Positions 26,097 to 35,585 of a DNA stretch of 64,000 nucleotides are shown here, one piece after another. The notes under the pieces are model-generated. The model did no database searches and had not been told where the DNA came from. It saw nothing but the letters and a program-made list of their open reading frames with translations. The stretch comes from an uncultured Bacteroidia bacterium. GTDB lineage: Bacteria > Bacteroidota > Bacteroidia > Bacteroidales > UBA932. Location of the stretch: assembly GCA_902768985.1 (NCBI GenBank), contig CACXNA010000008.1, positions 62,001 through 126,000 on the forward strand, given 5' to 3'. The translations under genes were made by a program, and so were the position numbers. Each line of letters opens with the position of its first letter. The stretch's first letter is position 1.

Positions 26097-27095
26097 TTAG
26101 TCATCAAGGCCTTCGATGGTCTCGATGGTGCCGTCGGGACGGTAGGTCAGCTCGCAGACCTTGAGGCTGCGGAGCCGGTTGATGCCCTTGGAGATGCCGC
26201 TGTCGTGGTGGAAGAGCCACCACTTGCCGTTGAACTCCACGATGGAGTGGTGCGTCGTCCAGCCGTACACCGGGGTGAGGATCACGCCCTTGTAGGTGAA
26301 GGGGCCGTACGGGTTGTCACCGATGGCGTAGCAGAGCTTGTGGGTGTCGCCGGTGGAGTAGCTGAAGTAGTACTTTCCGTTGTACTTGTGCATCCAGCTG
26401 GCCTCGAAGAAGCGGCGCTCATTGTCCTCAACCTTGATCGGATCGCCGTTCTCGTCGATCAGGACGACCGGCTTCGGCTCCTCTGCGAACTGGAGCATGT
26501 CCTTCGCGAGCTTCACCACGCGGCCCGGCACGGCCGGCTGGCCGTCGGCGGGGTAGGAGGTGCCGTTGTCCTTGGCGAGGTTGTCCTCGTAGCGCTGGAG
26601 CTGGCCGCCCCAGATGCCGCCGAAGTACATGTAGTACTCGTCGTCGGCGTCATCGTGCAGGATGGCGTAGTCGATGGAGTAGCTGCCGCGGATCGGATCC
26701 GGCATGGCCTTGAACGGGCCGGTCGGGCTATCGGAGACAGCGACGCCGCAGCGGAAGATGTCGGTCTTGTCCTTGGCCGGGAAATACATGTAGTATTTGC
26801 CGTCGCGGCCCTTCACGACCTCGTTGTCCCACAGCTGGCGGCGGGCCCAGGGGACATCCTTGATGTCGAGGGCGATGCCGTTGTCCTTGACCGGGGAGGT
26901 CATCGGATCGGGACCTTCGAGGGAGAGGACGTGGTAGTCCTTCATATCGTACTCGCTGCCGAAATCATCGTCCGGCGCGGCGGACTCCCAGTCGTGGGAC
27001 GGATAGATGTAGAGCTTGCCGTCGAACACGTGCACGGACGGATCCGCCATGTAGTCGGACGGGAAGAGGTAGCGTTTCTGAACTTTCTTTGCCAT
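26097..27095 (-). CDS. Glycoside hydrolase family 43, cytoplasmic
   Basis: The 332 residues form a single five-bladed propeller domain with the GH43 catalytic layout: Asp18 in YMADPSVHVF, Asp142 in SYSIDYAIL and Glu231 in RRFFEASWMHKYNGK. There is no signal peptide, so it should act in the cytoplasm on imported oligosaccharides, as beta-xylosidase or alpha-arabinofuranosidase. The gene starts four bases after the GPH-type transporter, which supports an import-then-hydrolyse role in xylan use. The subfamily cannot be assigned by eye. Confidence 0.88.
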   Translation of the reverse strand: MAKKVQKRYLFPSDYMADPSVHVFDGKLYIYPSHDWESAAPDDDFGSEYDMKDYHVLSLEGPDPMTSPVKDNGIALDIKDVPWARRQLWDNEVVKGRDGKYYMYFPAKDKTDIFRCGVAVSDSPTGPFKAMPDPIRGSYSIDYAILHDDADDEYYMYFGGIWGGQLQRYEDNLAKDNGTSYPADGQPAVPGRVVKLAKDMLQFAEEPKPVVLIDENGDPIKVEDNERRFFEASWMHKYNGKYYFSYSTGDTHKLCYAIGDNPYGPFTYKGVILTPVYGWTTHHSIVEFNGKWWLFHHDSGISKGINRLRSLKVCELTYRPDGTIETIEGLDD

Positions 27096-27099
27096 ATGC

Positions 27100-28548
27100 T
27101 TAAGCGTTGAGTTGTCTTGCTTCGATTTCCTTGTTGATTTCGTCCATCTTCTCGTCGCTGAGCTCGTACTTGCTGATGATGAAGATCGCGAGGAGGAGGA
27201 GGATGGCCGGGATTACGCACACCAGCCAGAGGATACCCTGGAGAGCGAGCGGGGTCTGCTGGGCAGCCTCGGCGTTGAAGCCCACCCAGGCGAGGACGAG
27301 GCCCGGAACGACGCCGCCGAGGGCCATGCCGGCCTTGAAGAAGATACCGGTCAGGGCGTTCACGATGCCGGCGATGCGCTTGCCGGAGGTGTATTCGCCG
27401 TAGGCGATGACCTCAGGGACGAGGGCCCACATGTAGCCCGTGGCGGTGATGATACCGGTGGACTTCACGAACTGGGCGATGCAGAGCAGCACAAAGTTGC
27501 TCTTGGTGGCAGGGATGGACACGAAGGTGTACATCAGGGCCATACCCACGATGGCGACGCCGAGGAAGAGGTAGAACATGCCTTTCTTGCCGATCTTGCG
27601 CTTGATGGCGGGCACGAGCGGCATGAAGATGAAGGCCGGGATGGTGCCGAGCCACATGAAGAGCGTGGTCAGCAGCGGGGTGGCCTCGACGTTGTAGCTC
27701 ATGAAGTAGGCGTCCGCAGCGTTGCTCACGCTCATCATCGCGAAGGCGGTGATGAAGAAGAAGGCCACGATGCGGAGGGGCTTGTTGCGGCCGAACTCCA
27801 TCCACAGGTCGCTGACCTTGACGTTGGCAGACTCCTTGGCGTCCATGACGACCTTCTCCTTGCACTGCGTGAAGCAGAAGAACAGGAGGGCCAGACCCAC
27901 GGCTGCGAAGATGGCGTAGGTGATGAACCAGGCGCTGCCGGCTTCCGGGGTATTATAAACAGCCGTCATCTTGCCGGTCGCGGGGTCGAGGACCTTCGGG
28001 GCGAAGATGGCGATGATGATCGGGAGGGACTTCACGCACAGGGCGCCGAGGTTGGCCATGAACATGCGCGTGGAAGTGAGAATGGTGATCTCGTTGGTGT
28101 CGCGGGTCAGGGAGGCGTTCAAGGCGCCGTACGGCACATTCACGAGGGTGTAGCACATCGACATGCCGACGTAGGTGACGTAGGCGTAGATGAGCTTGAC
28201 GGTGTCGGAGGAAGCGGAGAGGCCGTTCCAGAAGCAGAGGATGGCCAGGCCGACGAGCGGAATACCGCCGAGGATGAGCCAGGAGCGATACTTACCCCAC
28301 TTCGGGTTGCCCTTGTCGACGATGGTGCCGACCACCGGGTCCCAGAGCACGTCCACGAGACGCACCACGAGGAACATGAGGGCGGCGGGACCGGGCTTGA
28401 GCCCGAATACGTTGGTGTAGAAGAAGAGCAGCCAGATGCTGACGGTCTGATAGATGAGGTTCTGCGCCATGTCGCCGGCGCCGAAGCCGATGCGCTGCAT
28501 CCAGCTCAGTTTGTAGAAGCCTTTCGCTTCGTTTGGATTGTTGGACAT
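27100..28548 (-). CDS. GPH-family glycoside/pentoside/hexuronide:cation symporter
   Basis: This 482-residue inner-membrane carrier of the major facilitator superfamily has about twelve transmembrane segments. The MelB-like signature RLVDVLWDPVVGTIVDKG near residue 63 and the KWGKYRSWLILGG segment identify the GPH family, whose members carry xylosides, oligosaccharides or hexuronides. Being cotranscribed with a cytoplasmic GH43 suggests xylo-oligosaccharides as substrate. A Bacteroidota -7 box lies 35 bases upstream. Confidence 0.9.
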   Translation of the reverse strand: MSNNPNEAKGFYKLSWMQRIGFGAGDMAQNLIYQTVSIWLLFFYTNVFGLKPGPAALMFLVVRLVDVLWDPVVGTIVDKGNPKWGKYRSWLILGGIPLVGLAILCFWNGLSASSDTVKLIYAYVTYVGMSMCYTLVNVPYGALNASLTRDTNEITILTSTRMFMANLGALCVKSLPIIIAIFAPKVLDPATGKMTAVYNTPEAGSAWFITYAIFAAVGLALLFFCFTQCKEKVVMDAKESANVKVSDLWMEFGRNKPLRIVAFFFITAFAMMSVSNAADAYFMSYNVEATPLLTTLFMWLGTIPAFIFMPLVPAIKRKIGKKGMFYLFLGVAIVGMALMYTFVSIPATKSNFVLLCIAQFVKSTGIITATGYMWALVPEVIAYGEYTSGKRIAGIVNALTGIFFKAGMALGGVVPGLVLAWVGFNAEAAQQTPLALQGILWLVCVIPAILLLLAIFIISKYELSDEKMDEINKEIEARQLNA

Positions 28549-28582
28549 AGGTTATAGTTTTTGATTCAATTATCCAGTTTAG

Positions 28583-28590
28583 CAAATATA
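28583..28590 (-). promoter_or_regulatory. -7 box TATATTTG for the transporter-GH43 operon
   Basis: The minus strand reads TATATTTG 35 bases before the transporter ATG. It sits just downstream of the hairpin that ends GH115, separating the two units. Confidence 0.6.
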
Positions 28591-28593
28591 CAG

Positions 28594-28620
28594 AAAATCC
28601 GGGAGAAACTTTCCCGGATT
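28594..28620 (-). terminator. Terminator after GH115
   Basis: The stem AATCCGGGA / TCCCGGATT with a seven-base loop is followed on the minus strand by TTTT. It lies 24 bases past the GH115 stop codon. Confidence 0.82.
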
Positions 28621-28644
28621 CACTCAAAAACGGCCACTTTTCGG

Positions 28645-31179
28645 TCAGTGGGCCTCGCGTGTGGCCGATGACTCCTCGCCGAAGAGGAATTGCGGCGTGT
28701 AGCCGCCGTAATCGACCACGATTTTCTCGAAGACGATACCCGGGTCCAGCGGGCGCAGCGTGAGCGTGGTCCAGCCGCCGGAGGCGGGCAATTCGGACAC
28801 GGTCTCCACCACGCGACGGGCGACGGTCGGGTAGTAGACGGTGTAGATGTTGCGCGGGTCCTCGTTGAGGCGCTCGTTGAAGAACTGTACCTGCTTGGCG
28901 CCATTCAGATCCACCTCATAGCGGTGGCCGGTGTTGTTGAAGGCGAGGGTGGACTTGGTGACCACGTGCACCTTGACGCTGGAGGTCCCCTCCGGCAGCT
29001 GCACGCGGTAGCTGAGGGCGCCGCCGTCCGTGGCGACGGTGTACGGCATCAGCGCTACGCCGCTGAGCGTGCGGCCCATGTCGGGGATGACGGTCCAGGC
29101 GGCGTCCGCAGCGGGCTCCGCGGCGAACCAGTGCTCTGCCTCGACGGCGGTGTAGCCGCGCGGGTCGGCGGCGAAAGAGAAGCCGCCGGGGGCCGCGTCG
29201 CCCATGCGCTGGATCTGCGGCAGGCGGTCGGCGGGGAAGTTGTCGTTCCAGGTCCGGTAGCCGATGTGCTTCTGGGTCATCATGCCGTCCCACTTGCCGC
29301 CGGACATCTCCTTATTGTATTGCTCCATCAGGAAGGCGTCGCGCGCGAAGCACTTCTCCACGACGTCCGCCCAGCGGTCCGCAGCCGGGTCGCCCTTGGC
29401 GTAGAGGTCGAGGTTCATCGCCTGCGCGTAGTACATTTCATAGATGTTGGCGAGGGCCTGCACCGGGAAGAGGATGACCTGCCGGTAGGTGTCGCGGCGC
29501 TCGGGCGCGAGCGCGAGGAACTGGCGCAGCGCCTCGGCCTCAAGGCGGGCGAATTCATCGCAGACGCGCTTGAATTCGCCGGAGGCGAGATCGTAGGTGG
29601 TGTGGTCCATCATCTCGGCCGTAGTGCGGCCGCTGTACTTGCTGTAGAGGTTGAGGATGCGTGCGGCCTCGTCCGCCTGGTCCTCCCCGAACGCCGCGGC
29701 GCAGAAGGCGCGGGTGTGGTCGAGCAGGTTCCCGGCCGTAAAAGCTTCCGGCCGGCGCGCAATCGCCAGGAAGAGGTCGATCGGGTATTCCATCGGCTTG
29801 AGGTCGCCGACGTTCACCACCCAGAGCTTGTCCACGCCGTAGGCGTAGGTCAGCTGCAGCTGCTCCCACATGTTCTGGATCGGGGTGATGTTCAGCCACT
29901 TGGAATTACGCGGGGCGCCCACGTAGTCCACGTGGTAGTAGATGCCCCAGCCGCCCTTGCGCTTGCGCTCCTCGGCGGTCGGCAGCTTGCGGACGTCGCC
30001 CCAGTTGTCGTCGGACAGCAGGATCGTGACGTCGTCGGGCACGCGCAGGCCCAGGTCGTAGTACTGCTGGACCTCTTTATAGAGGGCCCAGACCTGCGGC
30101 CGCTCCTCGGCGGGGCGCTTCGTGACCTTGCGGATGATCTTGCGCTGGTTCTTGATGATGCTCTCCAGGAGGTCGATGTACTTCGCTTCCTCGCCCTCCT
30201 TGCCCAGGGCCGCGTCGCCGTCGCCGCGCATGCCGATGGTGATCAGGTCCTCGGTATCCTTGGCGCGCTCCATGCCCTCGGTGAAGAACTTGTCGAGGTT
30301 TTTCTTATTCTTCGTGTAGTCCCAGGGGCCGTCGGCGTTGCGCTTGCGCACCCATTCCTGGTGGTTGCGCGCCATCGGCTCGTGGTGGGACGTGCCCATG
30401 ATGATGCCCATCTCGTCGGCGGTCTTGCTGTTCTCGGGATCGTCGGCGTAGAAGGACCAGCCCCACATGGCGGGCCAGAGGAAATTGGCGCGCAGGCGGA
30501 GCAGCAATTCGAAAACGCGGGCGTAGAAACGGTGGTCGCCGTAGTTGGTGCCGTAGGTATTCTTGACCCAGCCGGTCAGGCAGGGGGCTTCGTCGTTGAG
30601 GAAGATGCCGCGGTAGCGCACGGCGGGCGGATCCACGCGGTAGCTGCCGGGCGCGAGCGAGATGTCCTCGCGGCGCTCCACGGCCACGTCGGCCCAGTCG
30701 TACCAGGGCGACACGCCGATCTGCTCGGAGATCTCGTAGATGCCGTAAATGGTGCCGCGCATGTCCGCGCCCACGATGACCAGCGCGTCGTCGTAGCCGG
30801 GCACGGCGCCCCCGAGCGTCTGGATCAGGTAGCTTTCAAATTCCCCCTGGAGCGGGGAAATGTCCACCAGCCCCTTCGCGACGAGGTCGCGAATGAGCGC
30901 ACTGCCGGGCGTGCCGGCCAGGATGGCCCGGCGGCCGGCGGCGGGCGCCTTCTGCCCGCACACGCGGGCGAAGTCCTCCCGCAGCGTCTCGGCGGCGATG
31001 AGCACGCCGGAGGCGTCGGCGGGGTCCGTGACGACGGCGGCGGGCACGCCCTTCTCAATCAGGGAGAATCGGCCGGGCGCCGTGCGGGGATCGGTGATGC
31101 CGGGGAAGTCGATGGCGAAGGCCGGGAGGCTGAGCAGCAGGGCTGCCAGGGCGGCGCAGAGATTTTGGAATCTGTTCAT
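28645..31179 (-). CDS. Glycoside hydrolase family 115 alpha-glucuronidase, secreted
   Basis: GH115 enzymes remove (4-O-methyl-)glucuronic acid from internal and terminal xylose of glucuronoxylan. The 844 residues start with a signal peptide (cleavage near LPAFA, about residue 22). The family core is recognised by RGTIYGIYEISEQIGVSPWYDWADV, here cited by its ends RGTIYG and YDWADV near residue 155-175, then RYRGIFLNDEAP, LRANFLWPAMWGW and IIMGTSHHEPMARN. The C-terminal part from about residue 660 is a beta-rich extension. No lipobox is seen, so it is probably periplasmic. It lies between the regulator and the transporter operon and has its own promoter. Confidence 0.93.
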   Translation of the reverse strand: MNRFQNLCAALAALLLSLPAFAIDFPGITDPRTAPGRFSLIEKGVPAAVVTDPADASGVLIAAETLREDFARVCGQKAPAAGRRAILAGTPGSALIRDLVAKGLVDISPLQGEFESYLIQTLGGAVPGYDDALVIVGADMRGTIYGIYEISEQIGVSPWYDWADVAVERREDISLAPGSYRVDPPAVRYRGIFLNDEAPCLTGWVKNTYGTNYGDHRFYARVFELLLRLRANFLWPAMWGWSFYADDPENSKTADEMGIIMGTSHHEPMARNHQEWVRKRNADGPWDYTKNKKNLDKFFTEGMERAKDTEDLITIGMRGDGDAALGKEGEEAKYIDLLESIIKNQRKIIRKVTKRPAEERPQVWALYKEVQQYYDLGLRVPDDVTILLSDDNWGDVRKLPTAEERKRKGGWGIYYHVDYVGAPRNSKWLNITPIQNMWEQLQLTYAYGVDKLWVVNVGDLKPMEYPIDLFLAIARRPEAFTAGNLLDHTRAFCAAAFGEDQADEAARILNLYSKYSGRTTAEMMDHTTYDLASGEFKRVCDEFARLEAEALRQFLALAPERRDTYRQVILFPVQALANIYEMYYAQAMNLDLYAKGDPAADRWADVVEKCFARDAFLMEQYNKEMSGGKWDGMMTQKHIGYRTWNDNFPADRLPQIQRMGDAAPGGFSFAADPRGYTAVEAEHWFAAEPAADAAWTVIPDMGRTLSGVALMPYTVATDGGALSYRVQLPEGTSSVKVHVVTKSTLAFNNTGHRYEVDLNGAKQVQFFNERLNEDPRNIYTVYYPTVARRVVETVSELPASGGWTTLTLRPLDPGIVFEKIVVDYGGYTPQFLFGEESSATREAH

Positions 31180-31207
31180 ACGCAGATTGGGTTAGATTTT
31201 GATGGTA

Positions 31208-31215
31208 CAAAAGTA
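31208..31215 (-). promoter_or_regulatory. -7 box TACTTTTG for GH115
   Basis: The minus strand reads TACTTTTG, 29 bases before the GH115 ATG. A TTG-type -33 exists at 24 bases, slightly too far. The box is enclosed by GATGGT (31201-31206) and ACCATC (31225-31230), a possible operator dyad. Confidence 0.5.
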
Positions 31216-31281
31216 ACAAAACTGACCATCGGGGTGTTACAAAATGAGAACAAAGCTTATTGAAAATGTAACCAACCCGGC

Positions 31282-34200
31282 CTATTCATACAATTTTCGC
31301 AAATTTTGGTCCTCCGGATTCTCCTGGATGCGCGTCACGAACTCGCGCGGCGACATGCCGAAGAACTCCTTGAAGGAACTGGAGAAATAGGAGTGCGAGG
31401 AGAAGCCCACGCGGTAGGCGACCTCGGACACGTTCACCTGGTTGTTGGCGAGCAGGTACGCGGCCTGCTTCATGCGGAAGGTCTTGATCAGCATACCCGG
31501 GGAATCCTTACCGAAGGCCTTGAGCTTGCGGTTGAGGTGCACGCGGCTGATGCCGACGTCCTCGCAGAGCGTGGCCACGTCGAAGTCGGGATCCTCGAGA
31601 TGCGCATGGACGCTCTCCACGATGCGGCGCAGGAGCTTTTCGTCGGCGGAACCCATCTGGATGCCGGTGTAGTCGTAGTCCATGTGGACGCCGAACCGGT
31701 CCTTGACCGCTTCGCGGGCGGAGATGACCTGGGCGACGCTGCTGAGCAGCAGGTCCACGGAGATAGGCTTGGAGAGGAACTTGTCGGCGCCGCTGTCGCT
31801 GGCCGTCTGCTCCTCCTGTTCGCCGTTCTGGCCGGTCAGGATGATGACGGGGATGTGGCGCGTGGCCTCATTCCCGCGGATGCGGGCGCAGAGCTCGGTG
31901 CCGCTCTCGCCCGGCATCACCAGGTCGGTGATCACGGCGTCGGGCAGCTGGCGCTCCACAATGGCCCAGGCGGCCCCGGCATTGGCGCAGGCCGTCACGT
32001 TGTACGGGCCGCGCAGCAGGCTCTTGAGGTATTCGCGCGTGTCGTCGTCATCGTCCACCACCACGACGGTCTTCTTGGCCCTTGCGGCCTTGTCTTCCGG
32101 CGCCGTGGCCTGGACGTAAGTCTGATCTTCGTGTTCCTCGGGGGCCGTTTTGGTGTACAGGTCCTTGTGGTGCGAGGTGTAGGACAGCTCCGCATCGCTG
32201 AGGTGCTCCTTGCCCACGGGCATGAGCACGCGGAAGACTACGCCGCTGCCTTCGTTCGCGGCCGTGACCTGGCCGTGGTGCAGCTCCACCAGCAGCTTGG
32301 TCAGGTTGAGGCCCACACCCGAGCCGGAGCTGGCGTCGTGGGGATTCACCTGCACGAAACGGTCGAAAATGCGGCTGATCCAGGCCTCGTCGATGCTGCT
32401 GCCGGAGTTGAAGATGCGCACCTGGACGAAGGATCGGATGTTGGCCTGCAGTTCGCCGCGGTTGGGTGTCGGTCCGGACACCTCGACGCGGATCTCGCCG
32501 TCGTCGGGCGTGTGCTTGAAGGCGTTCGAAAGGATGTTGTAGATGATCTTGTCGAAGTTGCCCTGGTCGATCCAGAGCGGCTCTTCGCTGTGGGCGGAGA
32601 TGAGCGAGAAGTCGATCCGCTTGCTCTGGGCCAGCTTGTCGAAGGACTGCATGATGTCCCGGATGAAGTAGATGACGTCCGTCTCACGGAAGTGCAGCTG
32701 CATCTGGCCGGCGTCGACCTTGCGCAGGTCCATGAACTGGTTGACGATGCGGTTGATGCGCAGGCAGTTGCGGTACATCAGGTTGTAGGTGTCCTTACGG
32801 GCGGGGTCCTCCTCGGACTCGCGCATCGCGCCCAGCGGTGCCATCACCAGGTTGAGCGGGGTGCGGATCTCGTGGGTGAGGTTGGTGAACAGGCCGAGGC
32901 GCAGCTCCTTCAGTTCCACCTCTTTTTGTTCTTTGGCGCGCAGTTGCTTCTGCCGGAACAGGTGGTACAGCAGCAGGCCGAGGCCGGCCAGCAGGACCAG
33001 GTAGCAGATGTAAGCCGCGCCCGAGCGGTACCAGGGCGCCTCGACGTGAAGGTCCACGCTGCACAGGGAGTAATCATCGGGCGTGCCCGCGAAATAGGCC
33101 TTGACCTCGAAACGGTAGCGTCCCGGCGGAACGTTCGTATAGGTGGCCATGCGCAGGCGCGCAGGCGCATTCTTCCATTCTTTATCGAAGCCCTCCAGGC
33201 GGTAGGCGTACATGAGGCGCTGGGGGTTGGTGTACTCCGGGACGGAGAATTCGAGCGAGAAGAGATTGGTCCCCCGGGGGATCTCGATTCGGGTGGCCTC
33301 CGAAATATGCTTGTCGATCAGGTTGTTGCTGCCGGCGGCCGGGTCGTAGGTCACTTCCCGGTCCAGCACGTTCAGGCGTGCGAGGGAGACCTGGGGCATC
33401 TTGTGTCCGCTGCCGTCGATCAGGAGCGGGGAGAAGTAGGTGATGCCACCGAGGCCGCCGAAATAGAGGCGGCCCGAAGAGGATTTGAACGCGGCTCCGG
33501 AGCGGAATTCGTTGCCCTGGAGGCCGTCGTAGGAGCGGAAACTGTCGATTCTGCCACTGCGCGGAGACAGCCGGGACAGTCCGCTGAGCGTAGACACCCA
33601 GACTTCGCCGGTCGTCGTGCAGAGGATGTCGCGGATCACGTTGCTCGACAGGCCGTCCGCTTCGGTGTACTGCCGGACTTCGCGGGTCACTTCGTCCACG
33701 CGGTACAGGCCGTCGTCCGTGCCGAACCACTTGGTCCCGTCGGGGCTGCTGCCGATGCCGTAGATGCGGGGCGGCGTGTCGCTGTTGGACGGGAGCGTAT
33801 AGGAAATGATGCGTCCGGCCGACGGGTCGTAACACCCGGGGCCGTTGTAGGATCCGACCCAGAGGAGGCCGTTCGCGTCGAGATGCAGGGCGCTGACCCA
33901 GCGGTACTGGTCGTCGATCTGCTGGGTGGCGATGCGGCGCGTGGCGGCGTTGATGACGGTCAGTCCGGCCCCGTAGGTTCCCACATAGACAAGGTCCCGC
34001 GCGGGGTCATATGCGAGGGTGCGGATGCGGTCGGTTCCGATGCGGTCCTGCTCGGCAAAGCGCGTGACCGTGCCGTTCTGGTCCATGTAGAACAGACCGT
34101 CGTTATAGGTACCCAGCCAGAGGGTGCCGTGCTTGTCGCCGGTCAGTCCCATGACGGAATTGTCTGTCAGTGCGGTGTTTTCGCTGTTGAAATTCCGGTC

Positions 34201-35406
34201 GGGCCGCGTGCTTTTGATGGGGGTTCGGAAGATGCCGGCGCCGTCGGTGGCCACCCAGAGATATTTGTCGTCTTCAAAGATGGCGGTGATGCAGGCGCTG
34301 TTTTCCCCCGGGATGCCGCGGGTGCTGCACCCCATGTAGGAGAAACCGAACATGGACTGCGGGGCCACGACCACGCCGCGTTGGTAGAGGCTCAGCCAGA
34401 TGTTGCCCTGGGAGTCGATGGTGCTGGACGTTGCGCTCCAGCCGCTGATGTCCTGCCGGATGGCGGGCAGCGTCGCCTCGCGCACCTCTTCCGTGGCGCT
34501 GTCAAACAGCAGGAGTCCGCCGTTTTTGTCGCCCAGCAGGAAGGTCCTGCCCTCGCCGGACGACGCCTGGCTGTTGAAGATGACCGTCGTGGCGACGGTG
34601 GAGGCGGCGCGTTTCCCGGCCGCCTTCCGGATCGTGCCGCTGCCGGCCTTGCAGAAGAGCAGGCCCAGGTTGCTGCCGACCAGGAGGTCGCCGGTGAGCG
34701 GGTCCTCGGCCACATTTCCAATCCTTATATGATCGGCCTTGCGGAGCAGGTCCAGGCTCCAGTTCAGGTTCAAAACCGGCTCCAGCGTGCTCATGTCCAG
34801 GATGACCGGTAATCCGGCCTCCTCCGGGAAAAGCCAGAGGCGTTTGCCGGAGTCCAGGAAAAGTTTCCGGGCGTAGTCCGTCGGGAAATGACGGTAGATC
34901 TGTTCGCGCACATCCGGAAGCAACTGCAGGGTGTTGCAGTCGATCGCGAAGACGCCGGATCCGCTCGTGGCCACATACAGGCGGCAACCGCCGCTGCGGC
35001 CGGGCACCTCCTGCAGCCAGCTTACGTACGGGTTGGAGACCGCGTTGCGGTCGTCGTGCAACTCGAAGCGGTGAAATTCGCTGTGCTCGGGATCAAAGAG
35101 GTTGAGTCCGCTTGCTGTGGCCACCCAGGTGTTCCCGCGGCTGTCTTCGAGCATCTCCTGCACGGAAGAACTGGAAATGGATGTCTCCCGCTCGCGGTCG
35201 TGGCGGAAGGTTTCGTAACGCATGCCGTCGAAGCGGATGAGGCCACCCTCCGAACACATCCAGATATAGCCGCGCTTGTCCTGGTAGATGCGGGAAACCT
35301 GGGAATTGGGCAGGCCATTCTCAGAGGTATACACGCGCACGTTCTGCCCGGCGGCGGGCGCCAAGGCACTAGCTGCCAGCGTGATGAAAAGTAAAAAACG
35401 TCTCAT
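31282..35406 (-). CDS. Hybrid two-component system regulator (HTCS)
   Basis: This one-protein sensor and transcription factor of 1374 residues is the standard local switch for polysaccharide utilization loci. Order: signal peptide; periplasmic propeller repeats to about 690 with motifs such as YTSENGLPNSQVSRIYQDKRG; a Y_Y_Y-type domain to about 790; one transmembrane segment at about 797-818; histidine kinase with phospho-acceptor in LTHEIRTPLNL near 845; HATPase region; receiver domain with phospho-acceptor Asp in VITDLVMPG near 1160; C-terminal AraC-type helix-turn-helix at about 1285-1350. All key residues are intact. It is divergent from susC and probably controls it in response to a xylan-derived oligosaccharide. 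Confidence 0.96.
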   Translation of the reverse strand: MRRFLLFITLAASALAPAAGQNVRVYTSENGLPNSQVSRIYQDKRGYIWMCSEGGLIRFDGMRYETFRHDRERETSISSSSVQEMLEDSRGNTWVATASGLNLFDPEHSEFHRFELHDDRNAVSNPYVSWLQEVPGRSGGCRLYVATSGSGVFAIDCNTLQLLPDVREQIYRHFPTDYARKLFLDSGKRLWLFPEEAGLPVILDMSTLEPVLNLNWSLDLLRKADHIRIGNVAEDPLTGDLLVGSNLGLLFCKAGSGTIRKAAGKRAASTVATTVIFNSQASSGEGRTFLLGDKNGGLLLFDSATEEVREATLPAIRQDISGWSATSSTIDSQGNIWLSLYQRGVVVAPQSMFGFSYMGCSTRGIPGENSACITAIFEDDKYLWVATDGAGIFRTPIKSTRPDRNFNSENTALTDNSVMGLTGDKHGTLWLGTYNDGLFYMDQNGTVTRFAEQDRIGTDRIRTLAYDPARDLVYVGTYGAGLTVINAATRRIATQQIDDQYRWVSALHLDANGLLWVGSYNGPGCYDPSAGRIISYTLPSNSDTPPRIYGIGSSPDGTKWFGTDDGLYRVDEVTREVRQYTEADGLSSNVIRDILCTTTGEVWVSTLSGLSRLSPRSGRIDSFRSYDGLQGNEFRSGAAFKSSSGRLYFGGLGGITYFSPLLIDGSGHKMPQVSLARLNVLDREVTYDPAAGSNNLIDKHISEATRIEIPRGTNLFSLEFSVPEYTNPQRLMYAYRLEGFDKEWKNAPARLRMATYTNVPPGRYRFEVKAYFAGTPDDYSLCSVDLHVEAPWYRSGAAYICYLVLLAGLGLLLYHLFRQKQLRAKEQKEVELKELRLGLFTNLTHEIRTPLNLVMAPLGAMRESEEDPARKDTYNLMYRNCLRINRIVNQFMDLRKVDAGQMQLHFRETDVIYFIRDIMQSFDKLAQSKRIDFSLISAHSEEPLWIDQGNFDKIIYNILSNAFKHTPDDGEIRVEVSGPTPNRGELQANIRSFVQVRIFNSGSSIDEAWISRIFDRFVQVNPHDASSGSGVGLNLTKLLVELHHGQVTAANEGSGVVFRVLMPVGKEHLSDAELSYTSHHKDLYTKTAPEEHEDQTYVQATAPEDKAARAKKTVVVVDDDDDTREYLKSLLRGPYNVTACANAGAAWAIVERQLPDAVITDLVMPGESGTELCARIRGNEATRHIPVIILTGQNGEQEEQTASDSGADKFLSKPISVDLLLSSVAQVISAREAVKDRFGVHMDYDYTGIQMGSADEKLLRRIVESVHAHLEDPDFDVATLCEDVGISRVHLNRKLKAFGKDSPGMLIKTFRMKQAAYLLANNQVNVSEVAYRVGFSSHSYFSSSFKEFFGMSPREFVTRIQENPEDQNLRKLYE

Positions 35407-35429
35407 TGTCGATTTTGTTCCATTCGCTA

Positions 35430-35459
35430 CAAAAATACCAATTCTTCCGGGCTTTGCAA
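35430..35459 (-). promoter_or_regulatory. HTCS promoter
   Basis: On the minus strand TTG (35457-35459) and TATTTTTG (35430-35437) are 19 bases apart, a good Bacteroidota promoter 24 bases before the HTCS start. The dyad GAACC-GT-GGTTC at 35460-35471 abuts its -33 element. Confidence 0.7.
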
Positions 35460-35471
35460 GAACCGTGGTTC
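35460..35471. promoter_or_regulatory. Dyad in the HTCS-susC intergenic region
   Basis: The short inverted repeat GAACC-GT-GGTTC lies between the divergent promoters, next to the HTCS -33. It might be a regulator-binding site; it is short enough to occur by chance. Confidence 0.3.
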
Positions 35472-35523
35472 AAAACTGACAGTATGTGTTCCATCTCTCG
35501 CGGGTGTCCACTTTATAATATGA

Positions 35524-35540
35524 TACATTTGTGCCACAAA
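35524..35540 (+). promoter_or_regulatory. susC promoter -7 box with overlapping dyad
   Basis: TACATTTG at 35524-35531 is the -7 box. The inverted repeat TTTGTG-C-CACAAA at 35528-35540 begins in it. The ATG lies 45 bases after the dyad, giving an A/T-rich leader of about 50 bases. No good -33 TTG is seen, as expected if an activator such as the HTCS is needed. Confidence 0.6.
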
Positions 35541-35585
35541 CCCACAAAAACCGAAACAATTAATCACCATTAATTTCTATTCATT

